Shown here one piece after another: positions 34,802-43,758 of a DNA stretch of 64,000 bases (positions within the stretch are counted from its first letter, which is position 1; each line of letters opens with the position of its first letter). The notes under the pieces were generated by a model, which was not told the DNA's origin, ran no database searches, and saw only the letters and a program-made list of their open reading frames with translations. Origin of the DNA: JBCBWG01 sp039039985 (lineage in GTDB: Bacteria > Pseudomonadota > Alphaproteobacteria > Rhizobiales > Hyphomicrobiaceae); the NCBI GenBank assembly GCA_039039985.1, contig JBCCOV010000003.1, positions 13,920-77,919 on the forward strand, written 5' to 3'. The translations under genes were made by a program, and so were the position numbers.

Positions 34802-35098
34802 GTGATTGAGCTATCGCCGTTCCGGCCGCTGGACCTAACATTGATCGCCTTGCTGAACCCGGTCGTGATCCTGATTGGGTTCTGGATGGGGCGGCGCGCA
34901 GACCAGTGGCAGAAGCTGGTCGTTGCAGGTTTTGCCGCGGCGTTTGTCAGCGCAATGATGATATGGTTTGCTGTCTGGCTTGGCCTTGTCGTGGCGAAAG
35001 GCATTGGCGGTGAGGCGGGTGCGTTCGTTTTGTCGATGTTGTTTGGAACCTTGTGGGCGGTGATCGGATACGCGACAAGATCGCGCTCGCGGCCCTGA
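34802..35098 (+). CDS. Small inner-membrane protein of unknown function
   Basis: A 98-residue protein with three hydrophobic segments (about 10-28, 38-65 and 72-90). It includes LNPVVILIGFWMGRRADQWQK, which is usual for small hypothetical membrane proteins found next to chorismate mutase genes in alphaproteobacteria as I recall them. It starts with GTG at 34802, three bases after the chorismate mutase stop, so the two are probably cotranscribed. No functional motif is seen. Confidence 0.7.
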   Translation: MIELSPFRPLDLTLIALLNPVVILIGFWMGRRADQWQKLVVAGFAAAFVSAMMIWFAVWLGLVVAKGIGGEAGAFVLSMLFGTLWAVIGYATRSRSRP

Positions 35099-35192
35099 TC
35101 TTGTTTGTTGTTTTGCTGCGAGTCCCAGAGCGAAAAGGTTGTGGCAAGCGGCCCGGATGCCCGGGCCTTGATCTGAATGAACGCCTGCGTGC

Positions 35193-36869
35193 TTAGCGCG
35201 TGAGAACAATGAAGTCGGTCCCCTTGCCGGTCTCGTGACTTGGGCCGTGATCGGACACCGTCAGGGTCGAGCCGACTTTGACGAGTTCGGTGATCTTGCG
35301 GTGGATCTCTGCCGGGATCTTCACGCGATTGAGGGCTGCGCGAACGGTCAAGCGCTTTGCAGATGTCGCGGCGCGTTTGTCTTGCGCAGTCTGCCGTTTG
35401 CGCTGCGACCGCCGGGCCCGCCGTTTCCCGGACTTTGACTTGCGCGATGCCGAACGTTGCGTCTCCGGAACGGTCAAGGCGACCCATTGCAGCGTCGTCT
35501 CATCATCAGCCTCCGCAACTGCCTGGATGAGATGTGTCCCGACCGGCGCCTGCGGATCTTCGAACGTGATCGGCGCAGCGATAATATCCTGATAGCCTTG
35601 GCGCACGTGGATTTTAGAGGTCCGGCGGCTGACCAGGATGTGCACCGGGCGGCCGCGCAGCTTCTGAAGCTTGTTGAACAAATCCCGTGCTGATCGGGCC
35701 TTGGTCGCGCGGTGCAACGCCTTTGTCATGGCCAAGCGACCGGACTTGGCGGCAGCAACTGTCCGCGTCTGAGTGGCGCGCGCGTTGGCAACGGCGCTCT
35801 CGATGTCTTTGCGCTCGGCTTCCGCAATCGATAGTTCATCCAAAGCGCGGGCGACGGCGGCTGCGAGGGTTTGCTCACGCTCGGCCAACGCATCGTACCG
35901 CGGGTCCGTAGCGACGACATCGGCATTCTTGACCAGGAACACGCGCAGTTTTTGCTCTGCGCCTGCCAACTGGCGTTGCCATTTGCTTTCCGCGCGCTGC
36001 GCCTTGACGAGGATGACCTTCAATTCGCGCAAATGTCGCGCAGCAGCACGAGCCGTTGTGTAGCGAGCCTTTTGATCGCGTTTGATCTCCGCAATAGCCT
36101 CAACCGCCGCTTTAAGGTCAGTTTCCAGTGTCTGGCGCCGGACCTCATCCCGTCGTTTGACGTCGGCGCGCGTTCGGACAGCATCAGGCGCTGACGGAGC
36201 GACGGCCTGCTCCGGGCCGACGGATGCGGGAATCGCACGGGCCACGGCGGGTGTAACGCCGAATACGGCGTTAACGGCTGGTCTGAGTGGATTGGGGCCG
36301 TGGAGGCCGTCATCGCGACGACTTGCGTTGCGCTTTGTGACATTGACCGCCGGACTGTTCTCGCCCTTCGGCAAGCGGTTCCAAAGGAGCGTGTGGCTGA
36401 CGACGGCCGGGCGCGGAGATCCATTACTGATAACAACACGTGCTGTTCGCCCGGTCATCGAGAAGAGCTGGCGTGCACGCTTCATCGGCAGGCGGACACA
36501 GCCATGTGACGCCGGATAGCCCGGTATCGCGCCGGCATGAAAGGCGATTCCAGACCATGTGAGCCGCTGCATGTATGGCATTGGCGCGTTGTAGTACAGG
36601 TTTGAGAAGTGTCGCTTCCGCTTCTGGATAATGCTGAATATGCCCTTGGGGGTGCGGTGCCCGGGCTTGCCCGACGATATCGAGCTGGTAAACGCGACTT
36701 CGGTGCCGCGATATCCGACCACGCGTTGTCGTCTCAAATTGACGACCAACGTCAACGGCTGGTTGGAGGCACGCTTTTGCGTTGCCTGAGCCGCTGAAAC
36801 CGGATCGACACTTGCCGCCGAAGCGAATGCCAGCCCGAGTACAGCTGCGTATCGCGCGATGGGCATCAT
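35193..36869 (-). CDS. L,D-transpeptidase (YkuD) with a second, degenerate C-terminal YkuD-like region
   Basis: A 558-residue envelope enzyme. A signal peptide (about 1-27) precedes a YkuD domain with the full active site, HAGAIPGYPASHGCVRLP, in which the Cys is the nucleophile. Such enzymes make 3-3 peptidoglycan cross-links or attach proteins to the wall. After a linker comes a long charged, helical, probably coiled-coil segment (about 240-400). The C-terminal part (RPVHILVSRRTSKIHVRQGY... ending TGKGTDFIVLTR) looks like another YkuD-type beta domain without HxxxxxxSHGC. It is divergent from gatB. A GGGAGAT site precedes the ATG. Confidence 0.85.
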   Translation of the reverse strand: MMPIARYAAVLGLAFASAASVDPVSAAQATQKRASNQPLTLVVNLRRQRVVGYRGTEVAFTSSISSGKPGHRTPKGIFSIIQKRKRHFSNLYYNAPMPYMQRLTWSGIAFHAGAIPGYPASHGCVRLPMKRARQLFSMTGRTARVVISNGSPRPAVVSHTLLWNRLPKGENSPAVNVTKRNASRRDDGLHGPNPLRPAVNAVFGVTPAVARAIPASVGPEQAVAPSAPDAVRTRADVKRRDEVRRQTLETDLKAAVEAIAEIKRDQKARYTTARAAARHLRELKVILVKAQRAESKWQRQLAGAEQKLRVFLVKNADVVATDPRYDALAEREQTLAAAVARALDELSIAEAERKDIESAVANARATQTRTVAAAKSGRLAMTKALHRATKARSARDLFNKLQKLRGRPVHILVSRRTSKIHVRQGYQDIIAAPITFEDPQAPVGTHLIQAVAEADDETTLQWVALTVPETQRSASRKSKSGKRRARRSQRKRQTAQDKRAATSAKRLTVRAALNRVKIPAEIHRKITELVKVGSTLTVSDHGPSHETGKGTDFIVLTR

Positions 36870-37157
36870 GGCCAGGTATCTCCCGCTTCGTGTGACGTCT
36901 CAGGTGTTGCCAACGTGCGATGGGACGATCTCAATCCGCTTAATCATTCATCCAACTGCGTAAAAATATAACGTATGCTGGTTTAACCGCCACAGTTAGA
37001 ATGTGTGACGTGCGCCCCGCACACGCAATACACGTCGATGATGGTTTGTCGTCTGAAGGGAAGAGTCTGTTCCCAACGAGACACTGTACAGGTGAACCGG
37101 CGACCATTGCGGCCCTGCCGCGCGTGGTCTAACCAAGCCGTCCGAGGAGGACGCGAC
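36870..37157. promoter_or_regulatory. Divergent intergenic region between the L,D-transpeptidase and gatB
   Basis: This 288-base region must contain the promoters for both divergent genes. An AT-rich patch at about 36958-36985 (AAAAATATAA followed by GGTTTAACC) stands out in this GC-rich DNA and is the most likely promoter area for the minus-strand gene. I could not fix -35 and -10 boxes with confidence. Confidence 0.4.
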
Positions 37158-38633
37158 ATGCAGGATCATTCCACGACAGCCAAAGAAAACCTGATTGCCG
37201 GGGCAACCGGCGATTGGGAGGTTGTGATCGGCCTTGAGGTTCATGTCCAGGTCGCATCGCAGTCGAAGCTGTTTTCTGGGGCGTCGACGGAGTTCGGCGG
37301 GGCACCGAATGCGCATGTCTCGCTCGTCGATGCTGCGATGCCGGGTATGTTGCCGGTGATCAATAGAGAATGCGTGGCGCAGGCGATCCGAACGGGGCTC
37401 GGCCTCAAGGCCAAAGTCAATCTCCGGTCTGTGTTTGATCGCAAGAACTACTTTTATCCCGACTTGCCGCAAGGCTATCAGATCTCGCAGTACAAGCACC
37501 CGATCGTCGGTGAAGGCGAAGTCGAGATCGATATCGACGGCGACACCAAGCCTGTCGGCATCGAGCGCTTGCACCTCGAGCAGGACGCCGGAAAGTCGAT
37601 CCACGACATGCATCCGGATTACTCGTACGTCGACCTGAACCGGTCCGGTGTTGCGCTGATGGAAATCGTGTCCCGGCCGGATATGCGATCGTCGAAAGAG
37701 GCGCAGGCCTATGTCACCAAGCTGCGCACGATCTTGCGGTATCTCGGCACATCAGACGGCGACATGGAGAAGGGAAACCTGCGCGCCGATGTCAACGTGT
37801 CGGTGCGCAAACCTGGCGGAGATCTGGGAACGCGGTGCGAAATCAAGAATGTGAACTCCATTCGCTTCATCGGACAGGCGATCGAATACGAAGCACGACG
37901 TCAAATCGACATTATCGAGGATGGCGGGTCGATCGACCAGGAGACGCGCTTGTTCGATGCCAAGACCGGCGAAACGCGGTCGATGCGCTCCAAGGAAGAA
38001 GCCCACGATTATCGCTATTTTCCGGATCCGGATCTGCTGCCGCTCGAGTTTACGCAGGCCTACGTGGATGACTTGGCCAAGGCGCTGCCGGAGCTGCCCG
38101 ACGAGAAGAAGCACCGCTTTATCGAAGGCTACGGATTGACGCCGTACGATGCCGGCGTGCTGGTCGCGGAAAAGGAAAGTGCCGAGTTTTTTGAGGCCGT
38201 TGCCAAAGGTCGCGACGGCAAGGTTGCCGCGAACTGGGTGATCAACGAGTTGTTCGGCCGTCTCAACAAGGAAGGCACTGCGATCGAGAACTCACCGATT
38301 TCGGCTGTCCAGCTTGGTGGGATCGTCGATCTGATCGGCGACGGCACGATTTCCGGCAAGATCGCAAAGGACCTTTTCGAGATCGTCTGGACTGATGGTG
38401 GCGACCCGGCGGAGATCGTTGAACAACGGGGCATGAAGCAGGTCACCGATGTGTCTGCGATTGAGAAGGCCGTTGAGGACGTGATTGCCGCAAACCCCGA
38501 TAAAGCTGAACAAGCGAGGGCCAAACCCAACCTCGCCGGGTGGTTTGTCGGCCAAGTCATGAAAGCGACGGGTGGCAAGGCCAATCCACAGACCGTTCAG
38601 GCCATGGTGCGCGAAAAGCTTGGAGTGGAATGA
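37158..38633 (+). CDS. gatB: Asp-tRNA(Asn)/Glu-tRNA(Gln) amidotransferase subunit B
   Basis: A 491-residue subunit that binds and phosphorylates the misacylated tRNA and receives ammonia from GatA. The catalytic half shows IGLEVHVQ, YPDLPQGYQISQY and the phosphate-loop region HLEQDAGKSIHD. The C-terminal YqeY-like tail (residues about 340-491) ends GGKANPQTVQAMV, for tRNA recognition. ATG 37158 has GAGGAGG seven bases upstream. The stop overlaps the GNAT start (ATGA). It is about 3.2 kb from gatA, an arrangement seen in several alphaproteobacteria. Confidence 0.97.
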   Translation: MQDHSTTAKENLIAGATGDWEVVIGLEVHVQVASQSKLFSGASTEFGGAPNAHVSLVDAAMPGMLPVINRECVAQAIRTGLGLKAKVNLRSVFDRKNYFYPDLPQGYQISQYKHPIVGEGEVEIDIDGDTKPVGIERLHLEQDAGKSIHDMHPDYSYVDLNRSGVALMEIVSRPDMRSSKEAQAYVTKLRTILRYLGTSDGDMEKGNLRADVNVSVRKPGGDLGTRCEIKNVNSIRFIGQAIEYEARRQIDIIEDGGSIDQETRLFDAKTGETRSMRSKEEAHDYRYFPDPDLLPLEFTQAYVDDLAKALPELPDEKKHRFIEGYGLTPYDAGVLVAEKESAEFFEAVAKGRDGKVAANWVINELFGRLNKEGTAIENSPISAVQLGGIVDLIGDGTISGKIAKDLFEIVWTDGGDPAEIVEQRGMKQVTDVSAIEKAVEDVIAANPDKAEQARAKPNLAGWFVGQVMKATGGKANPQTVQAMVREKLGVE

Positions 38634-39142
38634 TCAGCATTCGACATGCGGATCGGGATGATCTTCCGGCGGTCCAGTCGGTCTTGGTGACAACGTGGCA
38701 TGCCACCTATGACGCGATCTATGGGGCAGAGCGTGTCGCCGAGATAACCAAGTCGTGGCACGCGCTCGAAGCGCTGGAATGGCAGTTGGACCTTCCCGAC
38801 TTTGTGCGGCTCATCGCCGTCGAGGATGGCCAGATCGTCGGCACGGCATCGGGCGCGCTGGTCGCGGATGGAGAGCTGAAGTTGTTTCAGCTCTACGTGT
38901 TACCGTCCGCTCAGCGGCTTGGCGTTGGCCTCAAGCTATTGAACCGACTGATCGGCGACTTTGCTGGCGCAACACATGTCACTCTGGAGGTTGAGCCTGC
39001 GAACGCCGGTGCGGTGGATTTCTATCGTCGCAACGGCTTTGTCGAAGCTGGAACCGTGGCAGACTGCGGCCGTCCGGGAAGTGGCATCCCGGCAATCGTC
39101 ATGCGGCGGGATCTTGCGTGTGCTCAAGACACGGAACTCTGA
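38630..39142 (+). CDS. GNAT-family N-acetyltransferase
   Basis: A 170-residue acetyl-CoA-dependent transferase. The fold is recognisable from the N-terminal ISIRHADRDDLPAVQSV, the core strands ELKLFQLYVLPSAQRLGVG (acetyl-CoA pyrophosphate loop RLGVG) and LEVEPANAGAVDFYRRNGF. The substrate is not predictable. Coupled to gatB by a 4-base overlap; a GNAT gene after gatB is a common alphaproteobacterial arrangement. Confidence 0.9.
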   Translation: MISIRHADRDDLPAVQSVLVTTWHATYDAIYGAERVAEITKSWHALEALEWQLDLPDFVRLIAVEDGQIVGTASGALVADGELKLFQLYVLPSAQRLGVGLKLLNRLIGDFAGATHVTLEVEPANAGAVDFYRRNGFVEAGTVADCGRPGSGIPAIVMRRDLACAQDTEL

Positions 39143-39257
39143 CGTTGCATTCGCGAACTATGCCATGGCTCGGCTGGCGAACCATTTTCAATTGAAGCAT
39201 CTAATCCTAGTGTTCGCTACGACAATACACATCCCATTATCGTAGGAGGACGCGCCT

Positions 39258-39665
39258 ATGGACTGGTCGATCCATCACGTGAACATTCCCGCCGTCGACG
39301 TGAAAGCAACCGCGAGCTTTTTGCGTGACATCATCGGACTGCCGGAAGGCAACTGGACGTATCCGGACAAGCCCGGCGAACTGCATCACCGGGATGACAC
39401 GATCGCATACTTCGGGACAGAAAATCGGGGCATCCACGTGGTCAAACCAATCGCCACGTTTGCCCGCGACAACGGCTTCATTCACAATCCGACGATTGGC
39501 GGGCATCCGGCGATATCCGTGCCTGACATCACGGCGGTGATGCGACGCTTGGATGATGCCGGGATCCCATATTCTGATGCCGGCACCTACGCCATGAAGG
39601 GTGTGCACCAGATCTACGTCTACGATCCATCCATGAACGTGATCGAGATCAATCAGGTCTTGTAG
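39258..39665 (+). CDS. VOC (glyoxalase/dioxygenase superfamily) protein
   Basis: A 135-residue vicinal-oxygen-chelate protein with two beta-alpha-beta-beta-beta modules. The first metal ligand is probably the His in SIHHVNIPA, others being the His of GIHVV or GVHQIYVYD and the Glu of NVIEINQ. Members include glyoxalase I, extradiol dioxygenases and epimerases; the precise activity is not clear. A strong AGGAGG site precedes the ATG. Confidence 0.82.
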   Translation: MDWSIHHVNIPAVDVKATASFLRDIIGLPEGNWTYPDKPGELHHRDDTIAYFGTENRGIHVVKPIATFARDNGFIHNPTIGGHPAISVPDITAVMRRLDDAGIPYSDAGTYAMKGVHQIYVYDPSMNVIEINQVL

Positions 39666-39752
39666 GCAGCGGCGCCTTCCGTTCCGAAAATGCGACGTCA
39701 GTTAATGCAAGGCGCATCTTGCGCCTTGCTGGGAGCCAGCGGACGCGCGCCA

Positions 39753-40541
39753 ATGCGGATCCACTACATGTCCGATCTCCATCTGGAGTTCGGGCAACAC
39801 ACCATCGACTTGCCCGACGGTGACGTGCTGGTTCTTGCTGGTGACATCACGGTTGCGCGCACGCTGGATCCAAGCAAGACGGATGTGCGCAGCCAAAGGA
39901 CGCAAACGCGCACGCGCGCACTGTTTGACCGCGCGCGGCGTAACTTTGATCGTGTGCTCTACATCGCCGGCAATCACGAGCACTACGGCGGAGATATTTA
40001 TACGACGGGCGAAATCCTTGCGGAGCATGTCGCCAACGGGAACGTTCAGTTCTGCGAAAATTCCGCCGTCGAGATCAACGGAGTGACGTTTCTGTGCTGC
40101 ACGCTATGGACTGATATGGACCGGCGTGACCCCGACACGCTGCGCAACGTTGACCGGGGCCTGACCGACTTCTTTGTCGTGTCTGCCGGCAAACGCCGGT
40201 TCTCTTCGCAGCTCGCTGCGGACATTCACGATCAGTCCCTGCAATGGCTGAGGAGCGAGTTGGCCGCCCGGAGCGGGCAGCCCGTTGTCGTCGTTACGCA
40301 CCATGCACCCAGTTACCGCGGTCTTGCGCCGCAGTTCGCATATAGCGAACTCAACGGCGGCTTTGCGTCGAATATCGAGCATGTGACGGCCGACAACCCG
40401 AACATGGTCGCCTGGATTTTTGGCCACACTCATGTTCGCACACGCTTTCGCATTCGTAATACGATGTTTCGCGCGAATTGTGCCGGCTATCCCGGCACGG
40501 ACTTGGACGGCTTTGATCCCGATACATGGTTTGAAGTTTAG
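39753..40541 (+). CDS. Calcineurin-like metallophosphoesterase
   Basis: A 262-residue di-metal phosphoesterase. All ligand motifs are present in order: DLH in MSDLHLEFG, LAGDI, AGNHEHY, VVTHHAPS and FGHTHVRT. The substrate is unknown; families of this shape include nucleotide and protein phosphatases. The start at ATG 39753 gives MRIHYMSDLHLE, the usual opening; an in-frame ATG at 39705 would add 16 residues. It is convergent with the VOC gene at 40599. Confidence 0.87.
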   Translation: MRIHYMSDLHLEFGQHTIDLPDGDVLVLAGDITVARTLDPSKTDVRSQRTQTRTRALFDRARRNFDRVLYIAGNHEHYGGDIYTTGEILAEHVANGNVQFCENSAVEINGVTFLCCTLWTDMDRRDPDTLRNVDRGLTDFFVVSAGKRRFSSQLAADIHDQSLQWLRSELAARSGQPVVVVTHHAPSYRGLAPQFAYSELNGGFASNIEHVTADNPNMVAWIFGHTHVRTRFRIRNTMFRANCAGYPGTDLDGFDPDTWFEV

Positions 40542-40598
40542 ACCGCCACGCGACGCGAATTCGCGCTCCAATTCGCATGCCGGGCTCAAGGCTGAATG

Positions 40599-41030
40599 TT
40601 AAGAGACTTCGGTATCGCTCGGCTCGATTGGCCGTCCGAAAAACAGCGTGTAGCCGTCGGCGTCTGCGATTTCAAACCCCCGCAAGCTGTCGTCCGTGTT
40701 CGCGAGCGGCTTGGAGAAACGCACGCCGTTGGCCGTAAGTTCTGCAGCGAGCCCATCAGGATCTGGAACGTAGACATAAGCGTCCCAACTGGCCCAGTGA
40801 TGGCGTTGCGGATTTGGCAGTGGCGCGATCTGCTGATCGATCTCTTTCAGCATGATCTGTACGCCGCCGCGGCCCACGATTGCAAAGAACGGCTCGGGTT
40901 CCGGCGTTTCAGACCTGACGTCGAAGCCAAGCTTCTCACGATAGAATGCCGTCGAAGCCTTGAGATCCCGCACGATGAAGAACGGCGAGATTGATTGCAG
41001 CGCGGCTTGGTGCGTGGTCTGGTCCGTCAT
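40599..41030 (-). CDS. VOC (glyoxalase/bleomycin-resistance-like) protein
   Basis: A 143-residue VOC protein. It has SISPFFIVRDLKASTAFY, GFDVRSETPEPEPFFAIV and a C-terminal DDSLRGFEIADADGYTLFFG, resembling bleomycin-resistance-type proteins without clear metal ligands in every position. ATG 41030 follows GGAGAC at a good distance. It is on the same strand as the flavin monooxygenase upstream, but a palindromic repeat of about 150 bases separates them. Confidence 0.82.
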   Translation of the reverse strand: MTDQTTHQAALQSISPFFIVRDLKASTAFYREKLGFDVRSETPEPEPFFAIVGRGGVQIMLKEIDQQIAPLPNPQRHHWASWDAYVYVPDPDGLAAELTANGVRFSKPLANTDDSLRGFEIADADGYTLFFGRPIEPSDTEVS

Positions 41031-41094
41031 GCTGTGTCTCCGCCCTGTTGCGGTGCCGTTGTTGTTCATTCCAAGTCGGACTCTCTAGATGCGG

Positions 41095-41243
41095 TCAGAT
41101 TGAGCTGGAACCATCCCACACCCGTTCGTTTGGTCTTCCTGGCCGGCCACCCAACGGCACGATTTCATGGGTGGCCAGCCAAGTGACTCGAACAGGGGGT
41201 GTGGGCCGGCGTAGTGAGTCCGCCTATGGCGGACATACTCTAG
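41095..41243. repeat. Dispersed palindromic repeat element, fullest copy
   Basis: A non-coding element filling most of the gap between two minus-strand genes. Perfect 9-bp inverted repeats, CCCACACCC (41115-41123) and GGGTGTGGG (41197-41205), flank an inner hairpin. The hairpin stem is GGCCGGCCACCCA (41141-41153) with TGGGTGGCCAGCC (41168-41180), 12 of 13 paired. A third hairpin, GTCCGCC-TAT-GGCGGAC, is at 41218-41234. The left arm (41095-41121) matches 63663-63689 at 24 of 27 bases, and the right arm matches 8165-8212 at 38 of 48. The end touches the stop codon of the monooxygenase gene. Confidence 0.7.
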
Positions 41244-42559
41244 TCTTCGCGCAGGACATCTCGCAATGTGTTGCCGCGGTACTCCTTTCGGAGCAGGTCG
41301 CGACGTTGCAGCTCCGGAACTATGTGATCAACAAACGCTTCGATCTCACCGGGGCACGTGATGGCGGACAGCATGAAGCCATCACCCCCGACTTCGCCCA
41401 TGAACGCTTCCATCTGATCCGCGATGGATGAAGCTGTACCGACGAATTGCGGCAGCGAGACGCTTTCGCCATGGCGGCGCGCGGCTTCGCGGATCGTCAT
41501 CGGGGTTCCGTCGTCGTGCATCGCACGCGATCGCATGCGATCAAGTTTGGGTTCGGGGTTGTCGATCAGGTTCGAGTCCAAGTCGAGTGTCGAAAGATCG
41601 AAATCTGAGTGCGCCGATAGCAGCGCCAGGCCGCCTTCGGACGGGACCAGTTCGTTGTGCGCGGCCTGGCGCTCGCGGGCGTGGGCTTCGCTCTCTCCGA
41701 TAATCGGTTGCATGCCGAATAGGAGCTTGCAGTGGTCCGGGTTGCGACCCAGTTCGGCCATTCGATCCTTAATGTCGCGATAGTACGTTGCCGCGTTCTT
41801 GGCGACGGGCTGAATCGCAAATATGCCGTCAGCGTGCCGGGCTGCGAAGTCGCGGCCTTTCGGCGAGACGCCAGCCTGCAAGATGACGGGGCCGTCCTGC
41901 GGTGACCGGATCACGTTCAGCGGTCCGCGGGACTTGAAAAACCGGCCTGCAAACTCGATCCGCCGGACCTTGTCTGGATCGGTGAACATCGGCGTGTCGG
42001 GATCGGCGACGACCGCGTCGTGATCCCAACTCTCCCACAGCTTGCGGCAGACTTCGATGAACTCCTCGGCGCGGTCGTAGCGGGTATCGGAATCTTGCCG
42101 TTCCTCGCCAAAGTTGGCGGCCTGATTTGCATTGAGTGATGAGACAACGTTCCAGCCCGCGCGGCCGGCCGTCAGGTGATCCAGCGTGGCCCAGAGCCGT
42201 GCCGCATAATAGGGGTGATGGTGGCTGACGGAGAATGTTGACGCGAGGCCGATACGGCTTGTGGCGGCGCCCATCCAGGAGAGAAGTGGGACGGGATCAT
42301 GCTCTGGGACTTGGGTTGCATACTTCAGCGATGGCGCGAGTGCACCGGTGTACGTGTCGGCAATGTAATTCAGGTCGGCGAAAAAGACCATGTCGAAGCA
42401 GCCGCGTTCGCAAGTTCGGGCGATGTGTTGGTAGAGGTCGGGACGCGCCCAATCCCACCCGGCTGCCAAGGTCTCGGGATGCCGCCACATCGCAAGGCTG
42501 TGGAACGTCGGTCCATGCACGAGAAACTGGGCCAAGTGCATGCGTTTCGCGGTGAGCAT
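41240..42559 (-). CDS. NtaA/SnaA/DszA-family FMN-dependent monooxygenase
   Basis: A 439-residue flavin monooxygenase of the luciferase-like superfamily, NtaA/DszA branch. Motifs are FFADLNYIADTY, GLASTFSVSHHHPYYAARL, GRAGWNVVSSLN, and SRGPLN with SPQDGPVILQAGVSPKGRDF, all typical of the group, plus the long insertion that separates it from short bacterial luciferases. It needs reduced FMN from a separate reductase, which is not seen nearby. Relatives act on chelators, sulfones or alkyl sulfur compounds. ATG 42559 is used; a GTG one codon upstream is possible. Divergent from the FeuN-like gene. Confidence 0.9.
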   Translation of the reverse strand: MLTAKRMHLAQFLVHGPTFHSLAMWRHPETLAAGWDWARPDLYQHIARTCERGCFDMVFFADLNYIADTYTGALAPSLKYATQVPEHDPVPLLSWMGAATSRIGLASTFSVSHHHPYYAARLWATLDHLTAGRAGWNVVSSLNANQAANFGEERQDSDTRYDRAEEFIEVCRKLWESWDHDAVVADPDTPMFTDPDKVRRIEFAGRFFKSRGPLNVIRSPQDGPVILQAGVSPKGRDFAARHADGIFAIQPVAKNAATYYRDIKDRMAELGRNPDHCKLLFGMQPIIGESEAHARERQAAHNELVPSEGGLALLSAHSDFDLSTLDLDSNLIDNPEPKLDRMRSRAMHDDGTPMTIREAARRHGESVSLPQFVGTASSIADQMEAFMGEVGGDGFMLSAITCPGEIEAFVDHIVPELQRRDLLRKEYRGNTLRDVLRED

Positions 42560-42711
42560 CACGTTTCATCCCATTGTTATTTGTCGTCATGTATCGTCCA
42601 AACTGAAGGCTAATCCCTTCGATACGTCTGCACCATCGCCATATCTTCAATCCGTCTTTGATCGTTAGGACGTTCACGACGGGTTCAGCGCGGTCCGAGT
42701 ACATCGCTCGC

Positions 42712-43035
42712 ATGATGTACGAATTCCTACGACTTGGGCGGGCCGCTGTCATCGCTGTGGTTCTTGCCGTGCCGCTTCTTCATTCCGGCGCGATGCATGC
42801 GGCACCGCTGGCGTGTATTGCAGACTGGTCGCGCGCGTCGCGTGTTGTGGCGAAAGAGCGGCTGGCACCAGTCTCCCAGCTCTCGCGCGCCGCACGGGAG
42901 AAGCGGGTGGGCCACGTTCTGACAGCGACCTTGTGCTCGGATCGCGGCAGATTTGTTTACCGTGTTCTTTTGCGCCGGGCCGGTGGGCGCATTCAGTCCG
43001 TGACGGTGGATGCACGAACGCCGTTCGCTCGCTAA
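42712..43035 (+). CDS. Small periplasmic PepSY-like protein in the FeuN position
   Basis: A 107-residue protein with a signal peptide (LGRAAVIAVVLAVPLLHSGAMHA) and a mature region whose last 50 residues (EKRVGHVLTATLCSDRGRFVY and RAGGRIQSVTVDAR) look like a PepSY beta sheet. It lies 51 bases before a FeuP-type regulator. In Sinorhizobium a small secreted protein, FeuN, is encoded at the same place and restrains the FeuQ kinase, so the same role is proposed here from position and type, not from a sequence comparison. The ribosome site is weak; ATG 42712 and 42715 are both possible. Confidence 0.65.
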   Translation: MMYEFLRLGRAAVIAVVLAVPLLHSGAMHAAPLACIADWSRASRVVAKERLAPVSQLSRAAREKRVGHVLTATLCSDRGRFVYRVLLRRAGGRIQSVTVDARTPFAR

Positions 43036-43086
43036 ACTGAGGCTGAGACTGACGTGCGGACAGCAGACGCATTATGGGAGGCCAAC

Positions 43087-43758
43087 ATGCGCGCACTCGT
43101 TGTGGAAGATGAGCCCGATCTCAATCGGCAGCTTAAGGCAGCGCTTGCCGAGGCTGGTTTCGCGGTTGACGTCGCATTTGACGGCGAAGAAGGCTACTTC
43201 CTCGGCGATACCGAGCCTTATGACATTGTCGTTCTGGATCTTGGGCTTCCGAAAATGGATGGGCTTCGCATTCTGGAAGAGTGGCGGCGGACGTCCCGCA
43301 CGATGCCGGTCATCATTTTAACAGCGCGCGACCGGTGGAGCGACAAAGTGGCTGGCATGGACGCGGGCGCCGACGACTATCTGGCCAAGCCGTTCCACAT
43401 GGAAGAGCTACTCGCGCGGGTCCGCGCGCAGGTGCGCCGGGCTGCCGGTCATGCGAGTGCCGAGATTTCTTGTGGTTCGTTGACGTTGGATACGCGCTCG
43501 GCTCGGGTGACGTGTGGCGGCGAACCTGTGAAGCTGACCTCGCATGAGTATCGCTTGCTGGCCTACCTGATGCACCACAATGATCGTGTCGTCTCACGGA
43601 CGGAACTTGTCGAACATCTCTATGATCAGGATTTTGATCGCGATTCCAATACGATAGAGGTTTTTATCGGTCGGCTGCGCAAGAAGGTTCCGGCTGATCT
43701 GATTCAGACCGTTCGCGGGCTTGGCTACCGGATGAGTGACGGAGGCGACCCTGCGTGA
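43087..43758 (+). CDS. feuP: OmpR-family response regulator, FeuP-like
   Basis: A 223-residue regulator. The receiver domain has D51 as phospho-acceptor (VVLDLGLPKMDG), with acidic residues E8-D9 and K101 (LAKPFH). A winged-helix DNA-binding domain follows, with SHEYRLLAYLMHH and IEVFIGRLRKKV. ATG 43087 has GGGAGG upstream. Its stop overlaps the GTG of the kinase gene. FeuP/FeuQ upstream of cycHJKL is the rhizobial order; there the pair controls periplasmic glucan export and response to low osmolarity. Target genes here are not known. Confidence 0.85.
   Translation: MRALVVEDEPDLNRQLKAALAEAGFAVDVAFDGEEGYFLGDTEPYDIVVLDLGLPKMDGLRILEEWRRTSRTMPVIILTARDRWSDKVAGMDAGADDYLAKPFHMEELLARVRAQVRRAAGHASAEISCGSLTLDTRSARVTCGGEPVKLTSHEYRLLAYLMHHNDRVVSRTELVEHLYDQDFDRDSNTIEVFIGRLRKKVPADLIQTVRGLGYRMSDGGDPA

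Noticed and set aside
40554..40565. Perfect 12-base palindrome CGCGAATTCGCG between convergent genes
   Set aside because: It has no loop for a hairpin and no T-run, so it is not a terminator. Short palindromes of this kind are expected by chance in GC-rich DNA.
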